Below, one piece after another: positions 48,742 to 61,322 of a stretch of DNA of 64,000 nt. Both the position numbers and the translations under genes were made by a program. How positions within the stretch are numbered: the first letter of the stretch is position 1; every line of letters starts with the position of its first letter. Under the pieces are notes generated by a model, which did no database searches, was not told the DNA's origin, and was given only the letters and a program-made list of their open reading frames with translations. Origin of the DNA: Sipunculus nudus (Eukaryota; Annelida; Sipuncula; Golfingiida; Sipunculidae); assembly GCA_026874595.1 (NCBI GenBank), contig CM049311.1, positions 32,013,176 to 32,077,175 on the forward strand, given 5' to 3'.

Positions 48742-51232
48742 ACAAGTTGTCTTTATTGTTTCAGGAAATACGTACTGTATGTTTATCATACTAGAAATAC
48801 TGTGTTTTACATATGAAAGCTACATAATGACATTTTTCTTAATAATGTCTGATAGCGCTTCGTTGCTTTTCCTGGTAGGTATCCTTGACAAACTTGACAG
48901 GTTGTTGTTTTCACTTTCACTGTTACATATTGCTAATTGACATGGTTTTTCCAATTTCCCGGGCTTTTTAACAGGGTATGTAATATGATTTGGAGTTAAA
49001 AGGTATCTTGTTATCTATATATGTATGCAATATATAGCACATCACATTCATCCAACCATCATAAATGAGTGATTCATATGATGTAGAATCTATGCGTACA
49101 TATGACTGTCATTTTGTGTTTGTATGACTTTTAAGATATAAAACCAATTGTAGCACTTTTTTTGTATCATACTACGTTTGCTCTTATATAAGGGCCTTGC
49201 CTTATGGAAGGTCAGCCACAAGTCATTCGGAATAAAGATAAGTCAAAGAATTGTAAAAGAATAAATATGCTTGAACATAATGCCACCGGTCGCAAAATAC
49301 TGATATAACATGATGATATCATTATATCCTCGATGGTTTTCTTATATTACATAAAAATAGCCTATGCTGTGTATCCTCAATTCTGTATTTAAGTGGAAGA
49401 TGAAGTGGGCTAAGCCAACTTTTTCAGATGAATCATGAGATATTGAAATGTAATTTGAAGTATCCCAAATAAAATTGAACGGGACCCGTATACTCTTATC
49501 GTATTTAGTGTTTAATATTTTATCTTGAAATGCAAACATTGTTGTTATGAATATTACCCAAATTTAAAAGTAATGCATTCTGCAGATTATGACTACAAAC
49601 CTTTCCTGTAACACACTTTTGGTACTTCACAAGAATTATGTTATATAAGTAATTATAGTTTTCTATAATTCCATGTTTAACCTTAATCTCTATTTCAACA
49701 AACTGCTATGCAACTGGTATGAGAATACTGGGACTATTGTGTCTGCCCTTATAATTTTCATTTGACCCAAATGACCTAAAAGTTACCAAAAAAAAAACAG
49801 AAATGGATAATCATTAAAGTCAGCCTTTTCTTTGTTTTTAAGGTTGCTAAATAAACATTTGCATTTTATTCTAAAATATGAAAAAAAAACTTTTTTCCTT
49901 TGAACTCTTTACTTTACACAAATTATACAAAGGTTGTTTACACTCTCCAGTTTACCCCTCGACTGTCAAGATTACACATCTTTAAATTCTTCAGCTGTTG
50001 AAGTTCATTCTATACATGTCACCAAACATTGCATCTAAATTTCCTATGGATGTTGACTTTTCATGTGCTGCATTAATTATCATGTAGTTTGCATAGTCAC
50101 GAGCTTGTTACCAGAGCGAGGTTACACTGGTGTTTAAATCGTATGTCATTTGAATTATTTATGCTTAAACGTATCTATTAGAGGTCTCATGATATGTTAA
50201 TAACCCAGGTTATGTGTTTTTGTTATAGTTGTTCAGCCTCCTTAACAATAATTTATCTAGCCAACTCTCCTCCTCCTGCCCTGGTCAACAATTAACCAGT
50301 TCTTAACCAAGTTAGCCAGCTAGATGGACCTTTTGATTAATCGTTCAAAAGGGTACCCTGAAATATATCTTCATTATTCATTACGGCAAAAACAAAAGTG
50401 TATCGCAGCGCCATCTTGTGTTCCTTTTGTGAAACACGTAACATTTGAGTAAGGCATAAAAACTGGACAATTCTGCGTATATTCTTGTACATTTAAGTGG
50501 ATGGTCAAAGAGAATATTTAACGTTTCACAGCGTTGAGCCGAAATACGATTAAAGCTAACTTTTAATCATAAATATAAATATCTGAAATTTCTAAATCGT
50601 TCAGCGTTTGAATACTAGATGGCGCTGAGAAGCAAATGCGTTGGTTATAGTAAATAACAATGATCGTGTTCAAAGGTTTCTCTTTGTTTTATAAATACCA
50701 TGAAATATATGTCAAACGGGTTAAAATATTTCTGACAAGGCGGGGAGTGAGTTTTCGCCTGGAGTTCTCGCTTGTGCTGTACCTGTATGAGATATTGGAG
50801 TTTTGGACAAGCCCCCAAAAAATTTTTATAAAGAATTACAGCTTTAATACATTTATAGCTAGTAACCAGCATCCTGAGGAATGCAAGCCTCCGCCATGTG
50901 GTGGTCCCTTTTGTGGGATGCTGCCCAACCCGTGTTTGCTTTCACTAATTCGGTCAATATCCCTGCCGGTTCATTCGCTGATAGTTGACTCTACAATTGT
51001 GAATATTTCTTGATGCCGTACCTGAATCAAGATTGTGTTCCGGATCCGCACAAAAATCGTATGATATCAATATCATATCTGTTCGACTGAACAGCTTCTG
51101 GTTTACTGTCTACCAAAATCTTACTGCTCCATTATTTTATGATTCTGATAGTTGTCTGTTTATTGGAATTAATCATTTTACGAACATTTTATGTCCTTCA
51201 TTATGGGACATTAAGGAATGGGAATTATATGT
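48742..51232. other. Intergenic region after the P450
   Basis: P450 3' flank, then AT-rich DNA without recognised genes or repeats. Confidence 0.55.
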
Positions 51233-51240
51233 GATTTAAC

Positions 51241-52273
51241 AAGAAGAAAGGAGAGAGTATATGTATTGAAATTCAAGTTTAACGCCGGCACATCCACAAG
51301 GTCCAGGGACAGATCGTAGGAGGCAGGCCAACAACAACCTTTCCGGAGACATGTACTGAAAAAGTATAACAACTGGTGGAGAAGTCCAGTGGTAACCGTG
51401 TAGTTTGTGAATCTGAAAGTTGTCATCAGCTGGATGGTTCCGTGTATTTCTCCCACTGCTGGGATATTGGTAACAGCAATAACGGTTCTGAAGGTCGGTT
51501 CAACCCCCAGGCTCCCGACTGTCCTGACAAGGCCATCGTTAGTCCGACACCATGCAACAAAATTGTCGACTTTGCAGTATGTTTTCACTTATACATTTTC
51601 ATTGTGAGCAGAGTGTAATATAAAAAATACTGTTCTAAGCTTACATTATATAATGTCATAATATAGAAATGTCGTAAATTTTACTATGAAGAAATACTCA
51701 TCTCAATACTGTTCAAAGAGTACATATATATAACCAAATTCTGTCTATAGATTTACGAGCAACCCATGTTAGTTGCGCACCATGTAGCAAAAGAGCATGT
51801 ATTATGATTAATAAAAATATAGAGTTTATGCGGCAAATAAAAGGTATGTGATACTATAATTATTACAAGTGAAGTTATGGCCAATGGAATCTACCATAGG
51901 CAGACGCAGCAGTATATGGGTATAGTATGAACCTCATCCATATGGCGCGGAAAATCTCTCTGAAGACACAGGTACGTTTTTTTGCGTCACACTGGGCTGG
52001 TATTATAGTGCAGGAGCTCACATAAACATCAACTCCCAAGGATCCTTCTCTAGAAACAAAATATCAACAGGATTTGCCACTGTTATATGTGACGACACAG
52101 TACCAGAGGAAACCGGCCACGGCCTCCAACGATGGTATCTGTCACTGCCTGACACCCCGCCAGCTGATGCCGAATCCGGGGCATCCAATAGTGACGCTGA
52201 TATCTTTGCCCTGGTGGGCCATGATAACGGAACATTTTTGTACTTGTCATGATATGAGCATGTAGAAATAAAA
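51241..52273 (+). pseudogene. CBM2-like pseudogene (third copy)
   Basis: Exon-2-like 51241-51576 and exon-3-like 51939-52251 remain. Recognisable pieces include RRKERVYVLKFKFNAGTS, CHQLDGSVYF, NPQAPDCPDKAIVSPTPCNKIVDFA and, in exon 3, YYSAGAHININSQGS and GFATVIC. Deletions, frameshifts, in-frame stops and a lost acceptor (CATCAG is now CCTCAT) disable it. No signal-peptide exon is seen upstream. It has diverged more than copy 2. An AATAAA persists near 52267. Confidence 0.85.
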
Positions 52274-52409
52274 TGTTCAAATGAAAGCAGGCACAGGCTC
52301 TTTATTTAAGAAGTGGTAGCGATGATGAAAATGAATTGATATATTTAACTGTTTTATATATGAGATTGAGATTAACTCATGAATACAACCAATTATTCAA
52401 ACACTTCTT

Positions 52410-52612
52410 CTGTAAAACGCTCGGTGTCCTCCGATGGCGACCAAGGTTCGATCCCCAGCGTGGCTATGAGACTGGATTGTGCTTGCCCGTCCAAGGTCGG
52501 TGGTTTCAGGATGGGGCATCCTGCTCCCCCCCCCCCCCCCCCCCCCCTCCAACTTCAGGCTACCAAACGCCACCATCTGACTAGTTGTACAATATATGTA
52601 CAATAAATAAGT
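52410..52612 (+). mobile_element. tRNA-derived SINE-like element, copy 2
   Basis: Box B-like GGTTCGATCCC at 52445-52455, then GCGTGGCTATGAGACTGGAT, a poly-C run (52531-52547) and AAACGCCACCATCTGACTAG before an AATAAAT tail. It shares its block order with 26697-26890. Confidence 0.65.
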
Positions 52613-52720
52613 TTATATATAGATACCTTGAGGTATCAACATCTTGTGATGAGGTTTCTGTCAATTTAACCCTCAGCCTTTAATTTTCCCCATTGTTTTC
52701 TCGGCAAAAATATGTAAACC

Positions 52721-53175
52721 TTAAAGAGGCCCAATCGCCTAAAAAGCATGTTGAATTAGCACGAAAAATAGCTTCTTCTCTTTAAAATAAATCTGTATCT
52801 GCCAAAATATTGCCTTGAAACAGTTTGCTCACTCCTGTAAACGAGTGTTAAAAACAGTGGACCGGGCGCGACCACAGGTGTAAACAAAAACATAGCGCAA
52901 CACAACACTTGTCAATCAGGAGTTGCCCTGAATGACTTGGCCCAAAAAATGAAATACAATGAAACTCCGCGTGTTGCAGATCAAAATTGGACCTCTGTCC
53001 ATACGGCCTTGTAATGGAAAACATACACACCACGTGGACTGTGTTTATCAAAACGCAGAGCCATAACAAGGTGTTAAACAGCCGTAGCGAGGTACTGAGA
53101 CTGTGTGCTGGGATGGCTTTGTTAGGCAAACTTGAAATAATAGGCATAATTTTGCTCCTGATTATGTCCCTTTAA
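52721..53175. mobile_element. TTAA-flanked short element
   Basis: A 455-bp segment starting TTAAAGAGGCCCAATCGCC and ending ATTATGTCCCTTTAA, so the ends are inverted and both include TTAA. The TTAA ends are typical of piggyBac-like MITEs. No transposase frame is present. Confidence 0.55.
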
Positions 53176-53757
53176 GACTCATAATTACATCTGGCAAATA
53201 TAGGTTTTGACAAATTAGATGCCTAAAATGCACTCTATTGGTTAACATATCCACAGTGATTGTCCTCTAAATTTACAAGAAGACGCCTCCATCTGTTGAT
53301 AGCTTTGTGCGAAATCAATACATCTAGATCCAACCGAAAGCTCAGCTTTAAATGAAATGCTAACTTTAAAATATGAAAGAATTGTATATGGATATGTTCA
53401 AAAAGGTGATTGTGACATCAATTTTGTAAAGGATTAACTATTGACCTCGTATATCTGACGCATCGATTGATGACAAAGAAAAATGTTTTATTGACTTAAG
53501 GGGGGGGGGATTAAGGTTGCATCACTTGCATGGGGATCCTGTCTGTTCTTTAAGTGTGAGCCCTTTCGTCAAATTTATAACGTCGACACAAATAAACAGT
53601 AAATTCGGCACAAAATTGACGTCCCGTACAAGCACGTCTGCAGGTCGCAGAAACAGGCTTCGCTGGCCGCACCTGAACCACAGACACAAGTGTTTACTGT
53701 TAGGAGGTAAATTCTGGGAACATTTTCTATGGCTTTTTATCATTTAGTTGTATATGT

Positions 53758-54525
53758 TGTTACAGGTGCTCTATTATGTGACACGGGCGTAACTCGTGTT
53801 GTAGTCACATTCCGTGCTGGTTGAACTCTCGTTGTCATGTGGGCCTTGAGTTTTCATGCCTGGTCGCGGGTCACGTGATAAGCCTGGTATGTGTAGAGAC
53901 ACACGGCTATGTCTTTCTAGAGAATTCCTGAAACGCGTGTTTACTGTGGAGTAGGGTCCTTATAGACTGTTCGAGAAGTAGAAGGTTCCCGGCTTAGGGT
54001 GTGAAGGTATATAAAGGGCTGTTTTTTAGAACCAGGGGGCAGACAGCAGAGCAGATTCCAGCGGACGCAGAAGCGTGTGTCAGGACCTTATCCGACGAAT
54101 GCGGCAATAATAGATTTTTCAAGAACTTTCCTGGATTTAATACATTTGGACTTCAGTTTACTTTCTGTGTTGTTGCAAGAACTTTTCACTGGACTGTCAT
54201 TCTCCGAGAGCTAACATTCAAAGGACTTATTTTGGTGACACTGTTGGTATTCAGGTATTGTACCATTATCTTTCTGTGTGATTGTATTGACTTGTTGCTA
54301 TACCGCTGTTTCACTGTATACTTGTATTGATTTAGTGTATTGTATTGTTATGGTTGTTTTAGGAATAAATTATAGTTATTTGTTAACAAAAAACCACTGA
54401 CTTCTTCATTCATTCCCCTAGACATTTCCCGCTGCCCAGTGTTACAGAATCTGATTTTTTTTTTTCCATTAAAAATTTTGTGTTCATCACGCATACGTGA
54501 TCTGTTTATATTAGGTTCCGTAACA
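53758..54525 (+). mobile_element. Solo LTR
   Basis: It begins TGTTACAGGTGC and ends CCGTAACA, an inverted TGTTAC/GTAACA pair as in retroviral-type LTRs. TATATAAA at 54008-54015 and AATAAA at 54364-54369 give a U3-R-U5 order. No internal gag/pol sequence follows. A matching target duplication was not seen. Its 3' 150 bp recurs at 45748-45899. Confidence 0.68.
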
Positions 54526-54747
54526 AAGCATACCAAAAGTTAACTTCGCATAGATCCAAATTAATTTTTGCATGAATCTCCAAGTTTTTGAACCTGATCT
54601 TTCACTTACCATTTTATTAGATTGAGATAGCACTACCTTTCAGAAAACAATCTATTTTCCTCATTACATTTACAGCTCAATATGATGTGAATTTCAAGCC
54701 CAATATGCCATCTGGCAAGCAGAATTCCAAATAAAAACGATATCTTA

Positions 54748-55055
54748 GGCCAAAAAAAGAAAGAGGTATGGTTCTCAGGCACTTTTTTTCAGAAATCAGT
54801 GCGGGCGGGCGGTATTTTATTTTTGACCTTTTTTTGAATGTTTCGATAAAAATGTCATTTGATCAGAAAAAAGCATGACAATAACAGGGTTCTTTTGCTA
54901 AACAGATAAGAGCACTAATGAAAAAAGGAAATCGTATCAAAATTGTATTATTTTATCTTCTTGAAAGATGGAAATCAAAATAAAAATGTTTGATGCGGGG
55001 GGTTAAAATTGACGCGGGCGGTGCCTGAGAACCATACCTTTTATTTTTTTTGGCC
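54748..55055. mobile_element. Harbinger-like MITE, best-preserved copy
   Basis: 308 bp with long inverted ends (GGCCAAAAAAAGAAAGAGGT then ATGGTTCTCAGGCAC; right end its complement) and TTA on each side (54745-54747, 55056-55058). The interior matches 31127-31430 and the split copy in FN3K intron 2. Confidence 0.85.
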
Positions 55056-55761
55056 TTAGTAAAAAAAAATTTAAGCGGAGGGTTTGTTACAAAGTCATTA
55101 ATTCCATATCCCTGAATTCACAGGTATAAAAAATATTGACATTTTACATTAGTGATTATGAGCATCTTGTACCAATGCTGATTGAACAGCACCTAAATTG
55201 TAGTGAGACCAGTAAATGTTCTGTATAAACAGTAAAATACACTGGTACAGTCCAGAAGTACAGGACAGTTTGCAAAAGTTACCTGTAACACTGATTAAAA
55301 CCAGTCACTTACATTCCACAACTTTAACATCTTTTGGCTGCTTCATATTTATGTGTGACAAAAAAAATTAATTCATCCTTTTCTGTGATCTGACAAGCTC
55401 CAACCCCAGTCCCCTATAAAAAAATAATAAATATTTTATTGACAAATTCACGTGAAAACAGGTGAGAAGACGTCAGGCATGCTTCAACCGTTTACATTTT
55501 TAATATATATAGATAACATCCAAATTTTAACATATTTTTTTCTGTTGGCTGATTTATTTACAAAGAAACATGAAACGATATTTAAGTACAATAAAATTTA
55601 ATATATTTTTTTCTTAGATATAATTTTATATTAAATTATGTATATACATATACCAAAGCATTTACAATATTACTTGACAATAAGTGTTAGCACCCTAGGG
55701 ATCGGCCCTGTCAGTGAAATAGTTCTTGTAAAATTAGCAATAACAAATGTCGTGTACTTAC

Positions 55762-55860
55762 ATGTCCTTGCATAGAGGTACCGGAGACGGTACACACACG
55801 CTTAGAGTTGTCACCAAGGGCCACGCCCACCAGCAGGGTTAAACATACAGTGCTCAGCAT
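55762..55860 (-). pseudogene. Expansin first coding exon (pair 4), gene truncated
   Basis: The exon 55873-55762 encodes 33 residues, MLSTVCLTLLVGVALG signal peptide and DNSKRVCTVSGTSMQGH, with intact acceptor and GTAAGT donor. It matches the intact expansin exon at 32513-32415 closely. None of the later exons is found downstream as far as 52300, where a MITE, a solo LTR and the third CBM2-like pseudogene lie instead. The gene is either truncated or reduced to a signal-peptide stub. Functional splicing to some other exon cannot be excluded. Confidence 0.78.
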
Positions 55861-55873
55861 CTTGAAGGATATA

Positions 55874-57689
55874 CTAAACGTGACGAAGAAAAAACCAGTA
55901 AGTTATCCATCGGGCACTGACTCCAGTTTGTCTAAACATACTGAGTTCAATAGTTACATATTTTAGGAATTCATGATTTCGTCTTAATATATGTCTGTTA
56001 TCCACATTTTATCATCTCCCCCAAACAGCTTCTAAAGAAGAATCGTCCAAACACTAGCCCTTCATATGGATGAAATTCCAACTTGATTTTGCAATTACTG
56101 AGCGATCAATAAATGCTCCCTCCAACCCTCCAAACTGAGCGATAATAGGTAATCGGCTATGGAATACACGACATTGAAAATACGGTCAAAGTCGAAAAAA
56201 TATCAGGGGGAAATCTGTAACCAAGGTTAGTTTTTGAAAAACATCCATATTAAATTTTGAGATCTAGGGCCAACCTAGGCAGAAGAAATTAAAAATTGGA
56301 AATTGATTGTGTGGTACTCTGTATAAAAGTTAGAATGTTAATCCGAAAAATTAATTGAACTGCATATTGACATAAAATTAACCCAACAACCCCATTAGCC
56401 TCATTAGCCTACCGTTATTATGAGAGCTCTTTTCCATCTTATATTAACATGGTGGTAGCTTGTAGGAGCGATTTATTTGCAATTTCCATGATGTCGCCTT
56501 CGGAAGCAAAACGTACATTTCGTTTAGCTATAATTTTTAGCCATTTATACAGGTATAAAGATAAGTAAAGGTTGCATCCCTGGCAAAAACTCCTAAATTT
56601 AAAATCAATCCAAAAGCTGTTTCAAATGCATATTGGACCCATAAAGTATACATCTTTTTAAACCTGGTACAGAGCTCTTTCTAATGGTATATGTATTTAA
56701 GAAATTCCCATTCATTTATTTGTTTCTTTATTTCAATATATTTATACAGGGTAGCCTGTTCAGTAATAGTCTGTTCTTCCACAGGGCCCTGTAACCTTAA
56801 AACATGATATAATATTATTTGGTACAAAGATTATAAAATACACAGTATGCATTTGTTACAGATATATATGAAGTATCAAAGATACATGTACATAAATATT
56901 ATATACATGACAAGTAAGTCAGTCATGATATGCAACAATACTTTAAACGCTACAAGAGGTAAAATTCACTTTATGCGTGAACAACATAGTCGTATATATA
57001 AATAATGTAATACATTCAAAGGGTAATGTATGTAAGAAAACTAGTAAAATGCACTATAATCGTAAAAACTGGTATAGACGCGGTTATAAAAGAATCCTTA
57101 CAATAAGGACAGGTATTGACAATGAATATTAGGAAATAACATTGTCTCTAAGCTGTAATACTAAGACTTTAAAAGAAACGCTTTGGTCTTTTGTTTAAAA
57201 GCATTTAAAGATTTTATAGACCTGATCTTGTACATGGTAAGGTATTCCATACCGAAGGGTAGCCGAGACAAACACGACTCAGTTAGGACCCCCTACTGGC
57301 CCTCGTGACACAAGCCAAATTTAGAACCGCCCTGCAAGTCCACGCCACGCTTTATAACTGTATCTTCGCATACAGTCAGCAGGCAGACCGCAGGCAGAAA
57401 TCTCCCATACATGCAGAACAATATACGAATATAATTGGTTATAACGGAATATTTCACATACATAATAGGTGTCGTTGGAGAGATAAGAAACTTATTAAAA
57501 GGTCTAGTGGGTTTATTTGAAGTAAGCATTGAGGCGTTGTCAAAAATGACGAAAATATTTTTATCCTCATGGGGCCTTATAATGCGATCCTCCGAGTTAG
57601 ATGTCCAGGCACTTTGGCAAGGCAGTGATCTGGCCATTATGTCATAGGGCCGATCTGGCGCTAACCGAAGGGCCTCTGTATAAGAAGCT
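55874..57689. other. Intron sequence of truncated expansin
   Basis: AT-rich, no gene recognised. The open frames near 57293-57706 adjoin the LINE remnant and show no motif. Confidence 0.5.
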
Positions 57690-58560
57690 ATTTTTGAAAA
57701 ATTCATTTTTCGGTTTTGAAAGCCAGAAATAACAGAAGGCCACTTTTAGCGGATCTGGTAGAATGATCATGCGTATCACTGACCCATATGTAATGTTTTG
57801 GATTATGGATATTCATTTGATTGACATATTTATGCATCAGGATACATATGAAATACTAACAACGTTAAGAGACTGTTAGCCATTGTAGCTGTTGTATCAG
57901 AGTGGCATTAGGAATTTCATAATCATAGCAACTGGTAACAATACGCGCAGCACGATTTTGATTTTTTTGCAGTTTTCTGTGGCAAATTGAGGTTTTCGTT
58001 TTGCCCCATACACTTATGGCATATTCGATATGTGGCTGGATCATGGTATTATTGACTGTTATTAATGTTTTTATGGATAGTACTTTACTAAGGCGATGTA
58101 ACAGTGCTAAGTATGGTGACAACTTTTTGCATAGGGTAGTTTCATGTGAGAACCATGATAAATTAGCATCAATAATTACACCTAATAGTTTGGTTTCCGT
58201 TGATTCTTGGAACTGTATGTCATTAGCAGTGATACAAAGGTCATGGTTATTTACACGATTTTTGGTACCTAGTAACATGACAGTAGGTTTGTTAATATTT
58301 ATGGTTAACTTGTTAGCATCGAACCAGCTTCAAGGAGCATTTACTGCTTGTTGTAAGGTTTGCTGCGCCGCAGATATGGTAGAACCATGACAATAGATGG
58401 TGGTATCGTCAGCATAAGCGATGCATTTTGCAGGTCTTAGCCGATTGACAAGGTCATTGATATATAAAAGAAATATCTTATGGAAAGTTAATATTTTTGA
58501 AAATTTAAAATTTTTAAATTGTACACATTTACTTAGCAACAAATTACGGCAAACCACGTT
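57690..58560 (-). mobile_element. 5'-truncated non-LTR retrotransposon (reverse transcriptase remnant)
   Basis: On the - strand, 58520-58330 encodes FLLYINDL and the YADDT catalytic motif of reverse transcriptase, and 58278-57865 encodes LLGVIIDANLSW, NNTMIQPHIEYAISVWGK and NQNRAARIV, the C-terminal RT and thumb blocks of Jockey/CR1-like LINEs. Degraded frame continues to about 57690 (HSTRSAK). Stops interrupt it, and everything upstream of the YINDL block is missing. It lies in an intron of the truncated expansin and is inactive. Confidence 0.88.
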
Positions 58561-58590
58561 TACTGGGCTTATATCAAACTACATGATAAC

Positions 58591-58591
<1 letters not shown>

Positions 58592-58628
<37 letters not shown>

Positions 58629-58640
58629 AACACACAAACC
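58592..58640. repeat. (CT)n(CA)n microsatellite
   Basis: TCTCTC run followed by CACACA run, directly visible. Confidence 0.95.
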
Positions 58641-58656
58641 GGACGATAACCCTTAC

Positions 58657-58710
58657 CTTTCTCTGATCAGGCGAACTGATGCCCAACAATTCATAAGAAA
58701 ACCTTATATA
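58657..58710 (-). promoter_or_regulatory. Promoter and 5' UTR exon of the truncated expansin (pair 4)
   Basis: TATATAAGG at 58710-58702 on the - strand, then GCATCAGTTCGCCTGATCAG and AGAAAG before GTAAGG (donor at 58656). It mirrors the TATA and first exon of expansin 1 (CATCAGTCGAGTTCTGATCA). The 2.8-kb intron that follows carries the non-LTR retrotransposon. Confidence 0.65.
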
Positions 58711-61002
58711 GAGTGAATGAGACACTCCTTATACCATGTTTATGCTGGTGGCGTCACGTGTCATACTAAATAAATTCAATCTGCGTCTCCAAGTCCTACA
58801 GCGGGCCACGCACTGGACCATTTATATCAAACAAACTAGATATATTTCTATTACCGCAGACACGAACCCTATAACAAAGCATGGACTATTGTACTGCAAT
58901 TATTAATTTGCCAAGCAATCTGTTATTGATTACAAAAGCATGGCGTAGTCAGGATCGAGGGAGGGAGGTGGCCGAAATATATTTTGTAGGGCAATTGAAG
59001 CATATGTATAAAATACTGAGGTTTTATATTTTATTTTAAGATTCTCCTGCTCAATATAGTCCCCAATCATCAGACCAATGGCAAATGTTCTACTTGGGTC
59101 CCGTCATCTGCTCACGTAGATGTTACGTTGAAATAATCTCCTTTGGCTCATTCGAAGTGCTGCGATTAATAATGCGCAGGTCAGGTTCTTTACACCTTAC
59201 ATGTTTAAATTCCAAATAGATATATCAGTCGTACAAGATGAATAAATAATAAAATATCACAATTGTAGGATCAAGCCTAATGAAATGTTGAATAATCAGT
59301 AACCAATACATTAGTTAATGCATGTGCAATCCTTTTTACTGAAATAGGTTCCAAATCTGCGGATATACTAGGAACCGGAATTTCATGATTGTGATTTAGA
59401 AAATGTTATCATTATTAAACTAACTAGATTCTGGGAGGAAGGAGAGTACTGGATGCGAGTAGCCCCGACCCCACCCCCTTTTAACTCCCGAACGCCCCTG
59501 AACAGAACCATGCTTTAGCTGACCCATCGTTGCACGAGTAAATTTTCTACATCGGGAAGAAACAACATGTTGTGACGCCTCTTTCCTGAATTATGAGAGT
59601 TGAATTTTAGTCAAATACAAAAAGTCTCATTATTCATCTACCTTTAGAAATACTGCTACGGATATACATATGCATAATATATTTCATAATTAATTTACCT
59701 CATTTGAATATATATAATGTGACGTTATAAGGTTTAATTAAAACACATTACATACAAGCCATTTGGCGATTCTAACTATAGTTTGGACTTCACAAAATAT
59801 ATATGGTATCGTTCCTAGTCCCGCTGGTCGAGTGGTTACCGTGTTTGACTATCACGGCTATGCACTAGAAGCTTAGGGTTCGAATCTGACAGTGATAGGT
59901 GTTGCCCCATATGACCTTCGTATGTAAGAGTAAATAAGAACATTTAAAATGGTGAAGGTTACTTCTACCAAACGTGGTATCAATAGGACTGGAGACTGGA
60001 GAAATTCAGCCTATAACTGTAATACTTGCATATTTCAGGTCTAAAGATCCGACTTGTGAACCATTTTGTTTTCTGTATCAGATGTGTACCCAAAATACAT
60101 TATTGCCATTTTGATTCCTTTGTAAACGTAATGTTGATATAAAAAATATGTTAATCTTGTGTAGTGTATGCTTTCGTCAAGTAATTATATACTAATAAAC
60201 TTTTTAGTATAATGCTGATAACGTCATTATATTCGAGATGCTTTGCATGCTGTAGGTGGTCAGAAAGACATCAACGATTGCCAATTTATATTAAGTAAAC
60301 TCATTATTCCAACAGGCGACCTGTGACGTCAAGTTTTTATTGTGTACGTAAAATTGCAGCCCCATAAGCTGTTTCGAAGAGACTGGGAGAAATAACAGTG
60401 CCAGAGTTCGATAAGGGTGCGGTGATGCAACACAAAAGAACTCCGAGAATCTATCTGCGGAAAATGTTAGGTGGAAATGGGACGTGTATCGGCGACGTTT
60501 ATATTGGAATAACTTTTTACTGGACCACTCCCAATACCTCAAAGAATAGTAGGATTACGTTACTTACACCTTGGACTAAACGTTGATAATAAAGATAAAG
60601 GATGAAATAGGGGTATAATTAATAACCATTGAAGTTTTAATTTACAGTGGCATAAAATTGTGAGCATCTGTTCCTTGTATTGAAAATGTGTGGTATACTT
60701 ATAATATTCATAAATGATAGCAGCATTCTCCACAGTGGGGGTATAATAAACATCGGGGCAGTCTTAGAATGTTATTTGATTAACATGCGCCGTGATGTGA
60801 TTGGTCGATAGGTCTCCAAATTGATCGGGAAAATATGGTTAATTATTAATGGAGCAATATATCCCGCGCGAATACTATACTTGAGTATGGAATTATTTAC
60901 ACTGATATAAATTTAATTTCCGGTAGTAAGAGCAGTAATATGAGCACAGGTGCATCACTAAGAATGAACATATATACCTGCACGTATATATCAGAAGGAC
61001 CC
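58711..61002. other. Intergenic between the pair-4 divergent promoters
   Basis: About 2.3 kb, longer than the 0.9 kb of pair 1. It holds a SINE-like element (59815-59945). The promoter block conserved between pairs 1 and 2 is not recognisable here. Confidence 0.55.
59815..59945 (+). mobile_element. tRNA(Leu/Ser)-like SINE head
   Basis: Box A TGGTCGAGTGG (59825-59835) and Box B GGTTCGAATCT (59877-59887) with spacing that fits a long-variable-arm tRNA, followed by non-tRNA body and a GAGTAAATAAG tail. The acceptor stem does not pair, so it is not a functional tRNA gene. Confidence 0.65.
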
Positions 61003-61077
61003 TATAAAAAGATAAGGCGGACATTACCACGAGGTACTTGAAGTAGCGACCCGTGCACGAAAGAGTACCTGTTGCAG
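61003..61077 (+). promoter_or_regulatory. TATA box and 5' UTR exon of CBM2-like gene 4
   Basis: CCTATAAAAAG at 61001-61011, then a non-coding exon (about 61034-61077) with GGTACTTGAAGTAGC and AGAGTACCTGTTGCAG before GTAAGA. It is homologous to the leader exons of copies 1 and 2. Confidence 0.68.
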
Positions 61078-61141
61078 GTAAGATTGTTATTATTATATTC
61101 CATTTTCCATTTCATCGCTTCTCCTCTTCCAACCTTGTCTT

Positions 61142-61168
61142 CTGTGATTCTCTCTCTCTCTCTCTCTC
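61142..61168. repeat. (TC)n microsatellite
   Basis: TCTCTC run directly visible in the leader intron. Confidence 0.9.
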
Positions 61169-61322
61169 CTATGTGATTTCTTTTTATGTGAAATTAGAGA
61201 ATTTCAAGATGATCTCATGGTTCTTTGCAAATTTTAAGCTTTCCTTTAAAGAATCAGTTGTTGATTAACAATTTAAAGGTAAATAAAATAACACTTCAAA
61301 ATATTTTAATAATACTGAATAT

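Noticed and set aside
48317-48745. 142-residue open frame on the - strand
   Set aside because: Antisense shadow of the P450.
53517-53747. Open frames on both strands near 53520-53745
   Set aside because: Overlapping frames on opposite strands with no motif; probably chance in a GC-richer stretch.
54001-54330. 109-residue open frame
   Set aside because: It lies across the R region of the solo LTR and has no gag-like motif.
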